A DNA stretch of 64,000 nt from Heterodera schachtii (GCA_023374025.1 SIJG01000018.1:124001-188000); one strand, 5' to 3'; shown: positions 11,853 through 26,585, numbered from the stretch's first letter. Numbers and translations: made by a program. The notes: generated from the sequence alone by a model not told the origin.

Positions 11853-12820
11853 TGACCAAGGAAATGAAGAGTTGAACATTTTCAACGATGCCTTTGGTCT
11901 TCCGTTGGCACTGCCGGATGGTCTCAACGAAGCAGCTCTGCCAGCCGATCAACAAGCGGCACCTGCACAGGAGACGGACGGAGCAAATGCCGAACGAAGC
12001 CCTGTTCGTGTCGATCGCCCCCAACGCAATCGACGTCCGCCTCAACGCTACTCTCCTAGTTGAGCCGGACTGATCACTGATCAACGGACTGATGGATGTG
12101 GACACTCTTTTTAAGGGGGGAGATGTTGGGAATGGTACCCAATTGTCCCGTTTATTATTTAATTCCTTTCTATCTCTCCCTCCCACACTCTCTCTCTGTT
12201 TCCTCGTCCATAAATACCCCCGTCCCTTTGACCATCCGTTCATTCCCTCATTTATTTATTTGCTTGTGTTCATTCTCTCCCAATCGATACTGCCCCCATT
12301 TTCTCTTCTTTTATTTAATTGTGTCTTCGCCTAATTTGGAATAAATAAATATTTATTCATTGGTCAAGTGCAAGGCACAACAATTTCATAAACAAAAATG
12401 TGCAAAATTTGATTAAAGAATGAATAATAAATTCGTTGAAATGAAAATTTATAAATAATGCAATATTTTTTGAATAAATACTAATAAAGACACGAAAATG
12501 ATGAACAAATGAAAGCGTAAGTGAAATAAAGAATGTCATATAAGTAAGGTTAATTGAAACTTTTATTATGTGGTTTTTTGCAGGCACAATTTTTATTATA
12601 TCCAGATTTTTTATCTGTATAAGTATAATTTTTGTAAATCAATTGTTTTAAAAAGCATAGTTGTACGAAAAATGAAACTCATAAGGCAACAAATATTTAA
12701 TTTGAGCAAAAGATTAAAATAGCTTAATAATAAAAAGTTCTAATCATTCAGAGATAAGGTTTATTTCTTAATGTGAAAAGAAATGTATCGAATCAAATAA
12801 ATATCTAAATGAATGAATAA
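11853..12820 (+). mobile_element. Duplicated Ty3-A 3' end (integrase tail, PPT, LTR) plus flank
   Basis: From 11853 the sequence matches 7797 onward at an offset of 4056 bp through the integrase tail, the polypurine tract (12113-12123), the LTR (12124-12382) and the following flank to about 12820. The retroelement part is essentially identical to its source, so the copy is recent. It has no PBS, gag or RT and cannot be a transposition product. It sits inside another copy of the flank repeat, which suggests recombination or templated repair rather than insertion. Confidence 0.88.
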
Positions 12821-15800
12821 AAAAAAATTGTTAATAACAAAATTATTGAACGAAGTAAATTAAATCATGTTATTTGTAGATTATAATATTATTATAATTT
12901 ATTAAATAAATATATCAACAATTTATGTTAAAAAATACAGGGATATTTACATTAATTATTAAAAATTTAAAAGAAGTGAAATAATTTCGAAAAATACTTG
13001 AACAAAATATCTAAATATCATCTTTTTTAAAAACGGAAAATCTGCGCTTAATTATTAAGAAAAACATATATATTATAAAAATATAATCATGATTTTTTTC
13101 ATGCATTAAAAATTCTATGAATTTAAGTTTTGTTAAAAAACGAACAATTACAAGAAAGAAGGAAAAGCAAGAGTAGGATTTATATTAAAGTTTCGGTAAT
13201 TTTATAAAATTAAACTTGAAATGCGTAAACATGTAAAGCAAACATTTTAGTTTATATCAAGAAAAAGTATAAAAGAAAAAATATGCAAAATTAAAATTAT
13301 ATTTTAGCGCATAAAATAAGACTGAGAGTAAATTAAAATATATTCCTATTTATTAATAGTGAATAAAACCGTAACTCGTAAAAAATAAATACAATTTTTT
13401 AAATAAACAAATTCAACGGCAAATTACAGTAAATACAAGGCAAAAAAATAATAAAAAGTCTTCAATTTTAAATGTAAATTTATTATCTAGTACGAAGTTT
13501 AAGCAATTTGTAGCGAAATAGTATGATATGTTTTAAGATTACAAATTTATAAAATTAAAAATAACCAAAAAATATAAAATTGACTAAGAATAATATTTTT
13601 GAATATATTAAAATAGAATATTAAACATAATAAAAGTTTTATTACACAATCTAAAAAACCAATAAAACTAATACTAATAATAGCATAAATTATACCTAAA
13701 TAACCAAAAATAATTTATTTTCCTGTAAAAAATTTAATACTTAAACTAACCAAACCAAAAGCATTCGAAGCATGGTCATTAATAGAGAAGAAATCACTAA
13801 AAGAAAAGCAAAAAATAATTGACACTGATAATACGATGGAAATTGTGTGAACAAGTTCGAATCCGAAGCATAACATTGGCACTTCATGATACAATTAAGT
13901 AAAATTATAAAACACAAACTAAGACAACAAAAATTATAGACTAAAAATAAAGTGATTAAACAATCAATTTTTATCTATTGAAATAAGTAGAACTCAATAA
14001 AATTTTTCATAAAAAAATTATTAAGCATTGTTCAAATTTAACTATTCTATCTAACATACAAAGTTGAAGGACACATAAAAATTAAGAAGTAAAAGATAAA
14101 ATAAATTTATTTTCTTCAAATTAAGAAAAGGTCTTTGAATTAGAATCTATTGAATATATAATATTAATTCATTTTAATATTATCAGAAAGCAAATGCCTA
14201 AAATATAAAAGCTATATTAAAAGTATGAAATATTAAATAAATTAAAAGCAAAACAACATAATCGGTTTTCAGAAAAAGTATTTCCTCAATTTTCAATGCG
14301 ATTTTTCTATATAAGATCAGTACGTTTATTTCACTAAAAAAATTCATTAAATTATAATGGAAGACAGAAAAATCTTTTCAAAGAACAAGAAAAACAAGAA
14401 TTAATGAAAAACAAAAAATATCGAGCCGCCACCAAATGCTACTCCCAAGTGAAAGCGTTTGATGACTTATTAAGCTAAGAAATGACGCTATTAAAAAACC
14501 GGATAAATCTATAATTCATTTAATAATAAAATATTTAAAAAGAATGGAATGTGCATTTTTAAGTTAATTATTTCATAAATTAAAGAATATCTTAAGATCA
14601 CGTTATTTACATTGATTAATGAATATAAATCTATATTATTATGAATTCACAATTCTTAATCCAATGCTCGAAAATACAAAAAAATATATATATTTTTTTA
14701 TAAAATTGAAAACAAAAGCAAAATATTAAAAAATTAAAGCATCAATATCTGGAAACAAAATGACTTATAGAAAGAAAATGATAAATAAAAAATGAAAAAT
14801 CTAAAGCATAAAAAGCAAAATCCTTGAAAATAAAAAAGATTAATTATACATATAATGCAGGGCTGCCAAGTGTCCTTTTTTCTAAGATTTGTCCTTTTTA
14901 GAGGGGCCGGATCTTAGAAAGCTAAAATGTCCTTTTTTCTCATGTTTTCCTTTATTTTGACATGACCTCGTTATTTTACTTGCCGTTCTGCTGTAATCGT
15001 AATACAACAAAAGACGGAGAGTCATGCTTGCCCTCATAAAGTTTAAAAGCGAATAGGTAGACTGATATAATTTTAATTTTTTATAAATCATTTTTATTTT
15101 TAAATTCAAAAAGTTTAGATTTCGAAATTTTGATGTATTTGCTTGGAAATTGTAAAATTATTTTACCGGTGGCTAAGTTATTCATTTATTTGTGTTTTTA
15201 AAAGATTATCACTTTTAGTTTATTTATCTTGTATTCTGAATTCGGTTATTTTCTAGCATTTCTAAAGGTGGCAATAAATATTGATATAAATATTATATTT
15301 TTTGTCACCTTCCTCCTTACATCATTTATATAAAAAATGTTATTTAACACATTAATAAATATGGATCTTATTTCCGCGTAATAAATTTTTCAGTATTGCA
15401 TTTTATTTAAATTTTTTTTGTTTCAATTATGTGTATATAATCTAATGCTTAAATCAAATTTTAATGTTGGCTAAATTAATCATTAATTAAATTATACCTT
15501 GTAAACTCTTATTAAAAATTTTTTTTTGAAAATCATACCATTCTTAGAGGTCTATTTTCACCACCATTGGTTATGCTATTCAAATTGCATGAATTAGTGT
15601 GATTTATTGCTTAATATACTATTATTTTATGTTCAAAATATTTTTAAATAATCCATGATTAATAAATCTAATTTTGTTATTTGATCTTCGATTATATAAC
15701 TTATATAACAAAAAATTTAATATTCCACTTGCAATTGTTATTATTCTTTTATCATAAATGAATATGTTTGAATTGAAGTTTTTATTTCTAAACATTATTT

Positions 15801-18800
15801 TTGTATGTTCTTTAATTTTACTCATATAAATTTCACGATAACTTATATTCAAAGATTATGTAAAATTTAATTTTATTATTAAACAAAGTAAATTATTATT
15901 TTTTTCTTTAATTATAGATTTTCTTGCACAGTTTTCAATGGAATAATCTACTTTGACGGGAAATCCATTTTTTTTAAAAATCCATAGAATTATGTAGTTG
16001 ATATATATATATATATATATAAATGATAAATTTATGCATTTTAGCTTTTCAAATTTATTTTCAATTGAATAATTTATATATTTGCCATTTTCAATTAAAT
16101 TAAGTATTTTTTTTCTAATTTCCTTGCATTGATAAAATACATGCGACCAAGATTTTCATTTGTAGCCGCGCATAGTCGTGTGACGAACTTTTGCCCTACA
16201 TACAAATATATTGCAATCTTTTATATGAGTTTTTTTTTAATTTTCCTTATTAAATTCAATATATATATGTACAACATTCTTTGTTTTTTTATATTGTTTT
16301 TTCATTTCATAGAAATAAAAATTTTATTTCATTTAACTGTAAATTGTTTATCAATATCCTTTTATTTCATCTTTATTATCGGCATTTATTTATGCTGTTT
16401 TAATTTGGAGTTAATTATTTAAAAATTATTTTACAAACCTTCGTATCCCTGTTTTAATAATTTAATAGATTTTTTCCAATTATTTTTAATTTACCTTAAT
16501 TCAACTCTTAGTATATGACACGTCTATTTTTATTTTCATCAAATCATTTATGCTCGAAAATATTTATTTACTTTTAAAATTATTAACTTTATTGCGTTAT
16601 AAAAATTTATCACAATTTAATATGCAATAAGATAAACACTTAAAAATAGTGTTTTTGATTCATTTATAATAAAATATTATTCTTTGTTATAATGAAAGAT
16701 AAAATAAGAATAAAAATACAGTAAAAAATAAGTATTAAAAACAAATTAATAAGAAATAATTACAAAAATAAACTTTTTTAATAGTGGTTTATATATATTC
16801 TTTTTAGTTTTAATGAGCTTTTTTTTAACTATAATTAAGTCGAGAAGAACTTCTGCGTGTAAATAAATAATCGAATTAATGAAAATTGCTCATTAAAAAA
16901 TCATTAATTCATTTGTAATTTTGCTAAAAGCCAGCCTCAAAAAGATAATAAATTATAAGATTAAACTCTGATTACCCAAATTATAAGAATTTAATGTTAT
17001 ATTTGTTCATAAAATCAGTGATGTTCAAAGGTCAAAATTACAGATGTGCAGTAAAAATTATTTTATTTATTTTTTGTAACAACTAATTTATTTTGCCATA
17101 GTTTAGGTCTTTTTTTCGGCACTCAGTTTGAATAAATATTTTTTTTTTATCTCAAAGATTTTCTTTCGATATAAAATTTTAAATGTTAATCTAATAAAAA
17201 TTATTTATCTTTTTGTTTATAATAAAATTTTTTAATTTAATTTATTTATGTGTAAATCTTTAATATTTTCGAAAAGTTTACAAACAGCTCCTTTTATAAA
17301 ACTATTATTTGCGTTCAAATTTTATTTTATTTATACATGAAAATAATCGAAGTGAATTATTTTTATGTTTTCCCAAAAATATAAAAAACATTATCTTGTT
17401 ACTAATTTTTTAAATATTGAATAAAGCCAAAAATTTTCGTTTAAATAATTGGATTTTATCCTAGCTTACTCGTTCTCTTTCGACAAATTTTTTAATAATG
17501 TAAAATTAATTAATTATTTAAAAAATTCAATAAAATTTAAAAGTTTGTCTTTTTTCTTGATTTATTCTTTTAAAAACTCTTCTTATTTATTATTAATGAA
17601 GCATTGTAAATTTTAATAGAGGCTTAATAATGAGCAATTATAATTAAGTGTATTAATTATTAATGTCATTTTTGCCTGTGAAATGAGCTCGCACTCTTTA
17701 ATTATTTGAGAAAATTTTTATGCTATTATATATTTTTAATTCTGGTTTTTTGTTTCGATAAAATTATTTTAATTCATATCAAATATCTTAATTGATTTTT
17801 TAAATTAAATTAAATATTCTTTCATTATTTATTTTATTATATTATTCTTCCCTAGTTCTTTTTAAGATCATTTCTTTTATCTATATGAAAATAACAATAT
17901 CATTGTGTTTATTTTTTAAATATTCAATTGTTTATTACTTTTTATAATTATTTGCATATTGTTTTTTCTATTATATTTTTAGTTATTATATTTTCATAAA
18001 ATTTTTCAGTTGTTGGTTAATCTAACTCGAACTCGAGTTAATTAATAATTAATGAAAAATAACATAAAAAATTAATATGTCAGTCCTTAATCCAATCATC
18101 ATAATCATAATTTATTATTTGCAAAAAAGACGACTTCCATTTCTTCAATGTAGATCGGGCGATTAATATTATTCATTAATTTCAACACAGATTTAATATT
18201 AATTTTTTAAGAATATTTGTTTTTTTGAATTTTCTTTTTATGGTTTTCTTATCGACAAAATATGCAGCTTTTTTTGTTGAAAATAAATTGAAATTGAATC
18301 AGAATTAGAATATTTTATTTTATAAATTTGTAATGAATAGTTGCCATGCATTTTTATTTAAGGAAACATTTTTTTAATTCGTGAGTCAATTACTTTTCAG
18401 TTTTCTCAATAAATAGTTGAATTATTCAATTAATTAATTTATTCGATTCTCTGAAGAGTTTATTGTTTTAATTGAAGAAATTATTAATTTTTTATTTCGG
18501 CTGTATATTTTAAAATATCTCGTGCTTAATTTTCAGGAAAAATTTATATTTTCTTATAGAACTAAACGTATTTATTACCGACAAAATTTTAATTAATTAA
18601 TCAAACGTATTAATAATATTAATAATTAAGAGTTTGTAATGGTTGTTGGTTGATTAACCTGATCAGCTCTTATATTTTCCTCGGTAGCAAAATTTGGGAA
18701 TGAAAAAAAAAATTTAGATATAATTTTATAATTTGAATTTTGTTGATATTTTTTTTATGTATTTTTGGATATTTATATTCAATTAATCGGATGCTGCAAT

Positions 18801-21800
18801 TTCTATTAAACCAAACCCAACGACAGACCGTTAAATGTAAGTTCATGTTATTTAGCTTATTACTTTTTTTGAATCCAAAATTTTTTAATTTAAATTTTTT
18901 CTTTACGGTATATAATTTTGTATTATTAGTTTGTTTATTTTAGTCCTTAATCCAATTTTATTATTATTCAGGTAGTCATTTTTATAGGCATTTGATCAAA
19001 AAATTTTTAGCTACATAAAATTTATAATGTTTTTTCTTAGTTTAAACTAGAAATTATAAAACGCAAAACTTATAGTCAACCATTTTTTAAAATTGATGAT
19101 TGAGGAAAGTTAATTTCGTCCAATTGATCCACTTTGTTTCATAATCAAGCCTTCATCCTTGGTTTTATTTTTTTAAATATAACACTTAGTTAATTTTATT
19201 GTTTTTTAGTAATAAAATTAAGGAACATCGTTCCTGGTTCATAAGTATTTTATCTTATTCTTTTTTTTTCATAAATTATTATAATTTTGTTTTTTTTTGT
19301 GCTGTGTGGTTGGGCATGTTTGGCTTATTTTATTTTTTCTGCTATTATTTAAAATGTTTAAAAAATAAATGATTTAAATAAGATCTTGATAGGTTTTAAA
19401 GTGCCTAACAAATATTTCCTTTTTTCCTTTAGAAGCCTACTTAAGCGACTAACTGAAAATTGGAAACAGAAAACTGAATTTCAAAATAAGTCATCTGCTG
19501 CATTGACGAAAATTACCTTTTATATTTGGTTTAATACCAAATACAAATTGAAAATAGAAAACAAAAATTTTTACATGAGTAAATAGTGGTTCATCAAAAT
19601 GTACATTTAAAAATGTTTTTTTATCAATCAATTTAGGCTCTCAATCAAGAATACCTTTTTTAATGTTTTAATTTATTATTTTCTTCATTATGAATCGGTT
19701 AAATTATAAGTATTCTCAAGTTTTTTTATTTAATTATTTATTATTTTATCATACATTATGGTGTACTAAAAATATTTTATTTTTAATAATTTGTGAAATT
19801 ATTATAGGTATTTCTTTTTATTATTTCTATTGTTTCTGTGCCATGAACTTTTTGTTTTGTGCATTCTTTATTCACTGTAAAAGATTCGTGAAATCATAAG
19901 AATTAATGTGATTTTGAATTTTTTCAGCTTTTATTTGAATTTATAATTTTATAATCTTGTCTGGATCTAAGAAAAAACTTTTTTCATTAGGCATACATTT
20001 TTTATTATAAAAATGAAATGACTTATTTTGGTATTTTTATGTATTTTTTGTGAATTTATCTTTTTAATTAGTATAATTTCCATCAAATTTATCCTTTTTG
20101 TTGAAGGCTCTAGGAGGCAGTCTCGTTTTCTAGGTGTTTTGGGTCACAAGATGTTATTTTTATTAGTATTTTAATTCTTTTTTAATAATTACAAAAATAT
20201 GATAATTTAATTAAAGCAATATGATCAGCCTGGATTATTTATAGTATTTCCTTTTTTATAAGGTGTATATTTGCATTTTTTCATTTTTGTGCATTCCTAA
20301 ATATTTTTTTCAGAAGCCACAAAACTAATTTTAGAAATCAAATTTGTTTGTTCATCACTTGAGTTCTACGACGAGAATAAATTATATTTTACTTAATTGT
20401 CATGGATAAAAAAGATAAAGCAATTTTGTTAATAAATTATTCTTTTTAATTTACATTTTTATTTTTTCATTTGTTTTTTTATGTTTTGTAAATTTGTTTA
20501 TTCAAATAAAAAAAAACATGTTATTGAGTAAATATTTTAATTTATTTTCGATGTTTTGTATCTTTAATTCCTGTAATTTGTAACATTGATTTTAAAATAT
20601 TGCAAATTCTTTTTTGAGACCCGTTTTGTGTATTGCCAATGTCCTATTTATTTTAATTGTATTTCCGATTCTCGAAAGTAAAATTGCAGCTACCTCAGTC
20701 GGAACGGGCCAGTAATCCAACAAAGTTCGTATCATTCGAAAGCAGTTTTATCGGCTTCCCAAAAATGACAAAGAAATACCGACATGTAAAAAAGATATAA
20801 ATTATAATATACAAAAATTCTGAATTTTCACATATTAATTTTAAAATTTTTATATAATTTATTTTTTAGCCAGATTATTATGCTAATATCATAAATCAAA
20901 ACATGGCTCCCAGATGAAAATTTTCAAAATCCTTATTTGGTAGGCAAAAAAGTTTCATTTTGGGTCAAAAAGCATCATTTTTACAAAATTTTAAAACACG
21001 CTTAAAACGATTGTCTATCAGGGACGGTTCCATGATTTGGGGTACTCCTACCCCGGGCAATGACCTTTTTTCTTTTTCATTTTTTTTTCTCCTTTTACAC
21101 CAATTTTTTAATTTGGCGATTATTTTTGAGAAAATTTTTCAATTCTTTGGAGTGTATTTTCTCCTTCTACATTAATTTATTTTTTAATGGAAATCCTATA
21201 TGTTAATATACTAACAATTTATTTAAGAATTTTATTTTTATTATATATTTTATTTAAATCTTTAAAATTCTCTGCAGTTGGAAAATTAAGTTAGTCGGTT
21301 ATTTAAAAATCGTAATTATTGCTGACGAAAATATAGTTAAGAATTTTAAGTAAATTTTTTTTTATAAATATTTATTTTTAGTATTTTAAATTTTAATAAT
21401 AATAAAGTTTATAAGTTAGTATGTTTGAGATTTGTTTTTCTTTATTCATTTTACTGTTTTTAATATTTCTTATTTTAATTAATAATAATTAATAAATAAA
21501 TAAATATATCATGATATTGAGTCGATATTCTCTTTTCAAAATTATTTATTTTTAATTTCCTAAAATTTTTTATTGTTAAAATCGGAATCTTGCGAATGTT
21601 TTTTAAATTTTTCTTGATCTCATGAAAAGCATTCATAAGGTGAAATGGTCTCTATGTTTTAAAAATTTAGTTTTATATTTTTATTCGGTAACTTTATTTA
21701 TTTTTTCTAAATTAATGTTATTTCATAAACTTGTGATAAATTCATTTTTAAATTTCTTAGGGATTGACAAAAACTGTATTTTTAATTAAAATTAATTGAG

Positions 21801-24411
21801 TTTATCATCATTTAATGTTTATATTTTTTCATTCAATTTAAAAAAATGAATATTTTTTAATTTTAAATTTCATTTTTGAATTTAAGGTAAACCGTAGGAA
21901 ATAATATGTTCTTGCGCTTTTCAATCTGACTCATGACACATTTTGCTATAACAAATTGATATTTTATCCGGTCATATTAAATTGAAATAACAAATTAAAA
22001 ATTAAACAAATGGGTAATTATTAATTAGCCAAAATGACCATAGGATGGGCAATTTGTTTGGCTTTTTTTCTATTAATCCGTCTATCAAAACATTAATGAT
22101 TTTTTTGCAAAATCGTTTTGTTTTTTGTTGAAAAATGATCTCTTCAATCGAATGTTAAATGTTGTACCTGTCGCTATTTAAGTTCTTAATTATGTGTTCG
22201 ATTTATTCATTTATTTTTTAATTTTATTTTTTAAATTTATTAAAAAAATGAATAATATTAATACAAAAATTATTTATTTGCTCTATTTTTATTTAAGATT
22301 TTTTTTAAATATACACAAATATAAACACACTTAAATTAATTTAATTTTTTTGTACTTTTTTCAATAGTGCAGTTTTAAATCCTCATATTTGCAAAAAGAT
22401 ATTTATTTTTAATTATTGAAACTAAATGGTTTTGGCTTATTAATTATCATTTACATTGCCAATTTTCGAAATTTTCGTATTTATTTTTTCTTACTTTTCA
22501 AAATTTTAAATCAATATTTGTTAACCAAACAAATAAAAATAATTGAAATCAAATAAATTTTCAATATTTAATTATTTCAAAAAATTTCATCGAGTTTTAA
22601 CAAGTTTTAGTCAAAAATTTTGACTAAAAATTTATTTTAAAAAAGGTCTGTTTAAATAATTTGGATTCAAAAGCTATTGAAAATTAATGACCATTACTTT
22701 TTTTTACAATTTTGTAAAAAATATCTAAATTGATATTCTTGTAGAGGATATCTAGAGCTATGAATGGTACGTTGAAATATGATTTATATTGATATTGAAT
22801 CAAGTTATGAAATTTCTATGCTATACATTTTTTGTTATTCTACCCCTTTGCGGTTTTTAGGAAACGCCCACTTGGCAATTAATAAATTATAAGTAAAAAG
22901 GAATTTTAGAATTAAATTAAATAAAATTAAATTGTTAGCAAAAAAAATTCGAAAACAAAAAATCAACTTAATTATAAATAAGTTTGGCTACTTATAAAAA
23001 CAAAATTTCCCGGGGCCGATAAACTTAAAATTAAAATTTACTAATATATAAAAAATAAATTAATTTTGGTTTCAAAAAAATAAAAAAATTAATTTAAAAA
23101 ATGAAACTATACGTTAACAAATGACAGAGAGTAACTGTTTGTGTCAGTGTGGCGCTATTTGGAACGAGAATGATTTAAAAATTGATATAAAAAAATAAAA
23201 ATTTTATTTTAAATTTAAAAATAACTTTATCAAAATGATAGTATATAGAGCAAAGTTCGATGCGATTGCGATGAGTTTAAAAATAGGAAAAAGCTGATTG
23301 AAAAATGTGGATATTCAACAAATGGATCGTTACGAGATGTAGATAATAAATCACTATTATTTAAATATCGCAAATGATGTATTATTATGGGAATATTGGA
23401 TAAAGAATTAATGAATTTTTAATTAAAAAATATGCTAAACATATTAAACTTTAATAAATGTAAAGAAAATAAAAATCCATATATCTGTAGTAAAGCTATG
23501 GTAAACTATATTGCAGAAAAAATCGTGGAGGTCGAGACTTTAATGATGCAAAAAATCATGAAATTTAAAAGAGATTATAATCATAATTAATCAAAAATAT
23601 ATAAATATTTAAATTTCCAACACAAATAAAAATAATGAATAATTAGAAAATTATTTTGGATAAAATTATATTCAACGAAAATGTTGAATATTTTTAAAAT
23701 TTGAAATTCATTAATAGATTTGTCAAAAAATCAAATTTGGTTGTATTAAGTAATTTAAAATGGAATTTATTAAGTCAAGTAGAGAAATGTTAAATAAATA
23801 AAGGATAAGCATAACGAGTTAAGATAATAGATCTGAAATAATAACGAATTTTTGTATTTAATTTCAAAATAATAATTTTTAAATTTTAAAGTTGTTATTA
23901 AATAATAAATTGTATACAAGCAATTAATTAGCAATCAGACTACAAGAAAAAATATTTTTCTTCTATGTATCCTTAAATTACGCAACAAACTCTCGACAGC
24001 CTAAAATCACAAAACTAAAATTTTTTAAAGGCAAAATTAGTTACAATTAAAATTTCCTTTATTTTTACTCGGGTAAATGAAAAAAACAAACAAAAAGTCA
24101 AAAAAAATTTTTCTGTTTTAAGTATATTATACGTCGAAACTTATTAAAATTAAAAGAAAATATATTAATTGATGACAAAATAAAGCTGTGTATTGTCAAA
24201 TGTTTTAAAATCCAGAATTTCAGCAAATAATTATTTCTTCCCTGAATAGGTATATTGTAATGCATGGAGATGCACAAATTTTCTATAGCGAGCAAGTAAT
24301 AAATTTTAAAATTATATAAAATTATCTCGTTTAGTTTAAATAAAATTTCTAAACATAACAAGTTAAAATAAAATAACTGAAATAAATAAAATAATTTGAT
24401 AAAAAAAAATT
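12821..24411. other. Long AT-rich desert
   Basis: No gene with a recognisable product is seen. Open frames are short, Phe/Leu/Ile/Lys/Asn-rich and match AT composition. Notable points are a hAT-like end CAGGGCTGCCAAGTGTCC at 14860-14877 without a visible partner end, a (TA)n run at about 16002-16022, and another CAGGGACGG-type end near 21019 followed by a GC-richer patch to 21063. A GC-richer island lies at 20690-20770. Confidence 0.6.
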
Positions 24412-24416
24412 GATAC

Positions 24417-24794
24417 TGTTGTGACTGAGCTGTAGACCATTTGGCTAAATGGTCTACAGCTCAGTCACAACAAAAAGGAACTTCAAGTTTTTAGCTCTGA
24501 ACTAAGCACTCAGTCACAAACGAATTCACAAATCTGCCACACCATCTTTTGATGGGAACTTGGCTCGACTTTTCAGTGCCGAAATTCGATTACGCACCTA
24601 CTTCCTCCCCTTTACACACTCTGGTGCTTATCGGCACAATATTGCTGCCGTGGCGGCCTTACTTTCAATGCTGCCGTGGCGGTGCAATTATTTTTAAATA
24701 ATCCACCGCCAGGAGGAGTCGAACTTGAAGTTCCTTTTTGTTGTGACTGAGCTGTTGACCATTTAGCCAAATGTTCAACAGCTCAGTCACAACA
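24417..24794. mobile_element. Foldback (self-complementary TIR) element
   Basis: The 378-bp element has a 5-bp target duplication, GATAC (24412-24416 and 24795-24799). Its inverted repeats are about 75 bp. The outer 56 bases of each arm (24417-24472 and 24739-24794) are themselves hairpins: the left is a perfect 26-bp stem with a GGCT loop, the right is near-perfect. There is no coding frame. The interior is unusually GC-rich for the window and has GCTGCCGTGGCGG twice (24650-24690). On the minus strand TGGCTAAATGG and GTTCGACTCC resemble Pol III A and B boxes. The family is unknown to me. Confidence 0.85.
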
Positions 24795-24799
24795 GATAC

Positions 24800-25854
24800 C
24801 AATAAATGAGGGAAGGATTAAAAACAAACATACAAATTATAAAAAATTTAATCAAAATAAAAATCCAATATTTCTAATAAAATTCTAACCGTTTTCTCAA
24901 AGTGCTTTGAAGCAAATATTTTTAATATTAAAATAATTCGACAATCTTTTTTCTTCTCACCACAAAAGAAAACGAACTCATGCTAGTCAAAAAAAAAAAA
25001 ACAAAAAATAAATTAATAACCAGATAGTTCGATTAATTTAATTAATAATATTAAACTTTAACTAATATTTATCTACTAAAAAAATATTATATTGTAGAGA
25101 TAATGTCATAAATAATTTCATTTTAATCTACATTCAAATATAAAAAAAAGATTTATGCGAATAAATTAAAAAACCCATACACAAGTTTTTAAAGCCATGC
25201 TAACTTGAAGGACGAATTCCATTTATCTGTCATGACCTGACTTTATAAAAATAATAATAATAACGTAAAAATATTAATGTAAAAGAAAATATAACTAGTA
25301 ATAATTATTTAAAAAAAGTCAACATATTAAATTTTTCAGAATAAAATTCAAATAAGTAATTTAAACAATGATTTAACAATAAACAACAATAATTTTATAT
25401 AATAATTAAAATTTTGATAATAAATTAATTCGATGGAATCATAATTACGATTATTATGTATGAACAAAATTTATGAAACATTTCAAAATTTGTTATTTCT
25501 CTCTATTTGTTATTTTATCAAATCTCGGGGATATCCTTAAATGTCGGGTCCTCAAAAGTCCTGTCCTCAAATGTCCGGATCCTCGGTCCTCAAAAGTCGT
25601 GTCCTCAAATGTCGGGTACTCAATGTCAAGTCCTCAAATGTCGGGTAGCCAGAAATATAATAAATTCATTTACCATTTAACTAAATTAATAATTATGCCG
25701 GAAAAAAAAATCAGAAAAGTCGATTCTAGCCCAAGACATAATAATTATAAACAAAAAATAAACAAAAGATAGAAAAATATTTTTTAATTAAATTACTTCC
25801 TACTAGAGTGCCACGGGACCGGGAATTTTGGGCAAACCCGGGACCGGGACCTTT
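24800..25854. other. AT-rich spacer with a degenerate short tandem repeat
   Basis: No gene is seen. At about 25518-25650 a degenerate repeat of roughly 14-16 bp (TCCTCAAATGTCGGG and variants) occurs about eight times. At 25808-25852 the motif GGGACCGGG recurs just before the truncated left end of Ty3-C. Confidence 0.55.
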
Positions 25855-26469
25855 TCAGTTTATCAGTCCGCTAATGGACAAGTTGAACGGTACAACCGAA
25901 CATTGGTGGATATGCTTGTTACAACGACAGGGGGGAAAGATTGGGCTTCCGCCCTTCCAATGCTTTGTTTCGCGTATAATTCTTCAATAAATTCACAAAT
26001 TGGACATTCACCGTTCTATATAATCCATGGGTTTGACCCAAGACTACCAAGCAAAGCCATTTTTGACAAAAAAGAGGAAGAATTCTCAGATATGGCTGTT
26101 TATGTTCAGGAACTGACAAAAAAAATGGGTGAAGTAAGAAATACAGTACAGGAAAGGCTAAATAAATGCGCAGAACGTATGATCAACCAACAAAAATGGA
26201 CAAAAGAAATAAATTGGATGGAGGGAATGTTGGTCCTGAAGGCAAAAAATGACAAAAAACACAAATTGGAGGCGAACTATGAAGGACCTTTCCGCATCAT
26301 AAGCATCGAAAAACCAAATTTAATTTTGAGGACATTAAACCCGGACGAGGAGAGCTTTGCTGCCCATATGAATCAGTGTAAACCATATTATACTGAACCG
26401 GAAGAAACGGAAAAAGGAGCTGGATCAATCCCTCAGGGACCAAAGAAAATTGGGGACCGAAATATATAA
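25855..26469 (+). pseudogene. pol: Ty3-C integrase C-terminal fragment
   Basis: The frame reads into the Ty3 signature NGQVERYNRT, holding the third catalytic residue (Glu near 25879), then an integrase C-terminal domain ending with the ANYEGPFRI-type (GPF/Y) motif near 26275 and a short acidic tail. The first two catalytic Asp residues lie upstream and are missing. The frame ends with TAA at 26467-26469, and the same frame stays open after it to about 26624. No ATG marks a start; the open frame reaches further left only through GC-rich repeat sequence. Confidence 0.8.
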
Positions 26470-26585
26470 GAGTCAGACGAGGAAAGTGAGAAAACTGAGA
26501 CCAGAAGGGACATTGGCAAATATTTTCTGAAGGGCAAAGACCTTATATTTCAGCCTGGTTATTTGAGAAAAATTTACAAATATTT

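Noticed and set aside
13850..13880. GTTCGAATCC B-box-like sequence
   Set aside because: There is no matching A box and no acceptor or T stem; a chance match is likely.
14860..15110. hAT element starting CAGGGCTGCCAAGTGTCC
   Set aside because: Only one end is seen; no inverted partner end or 8-bp duplication was found, so it was not called as an element.
16129..16422. 97-codon plus-strand open frame
   Set aside because: Phe/Ile/Leu/Tyr-rich composition typical of random AT-rich DNA, with no motif and no splice context.
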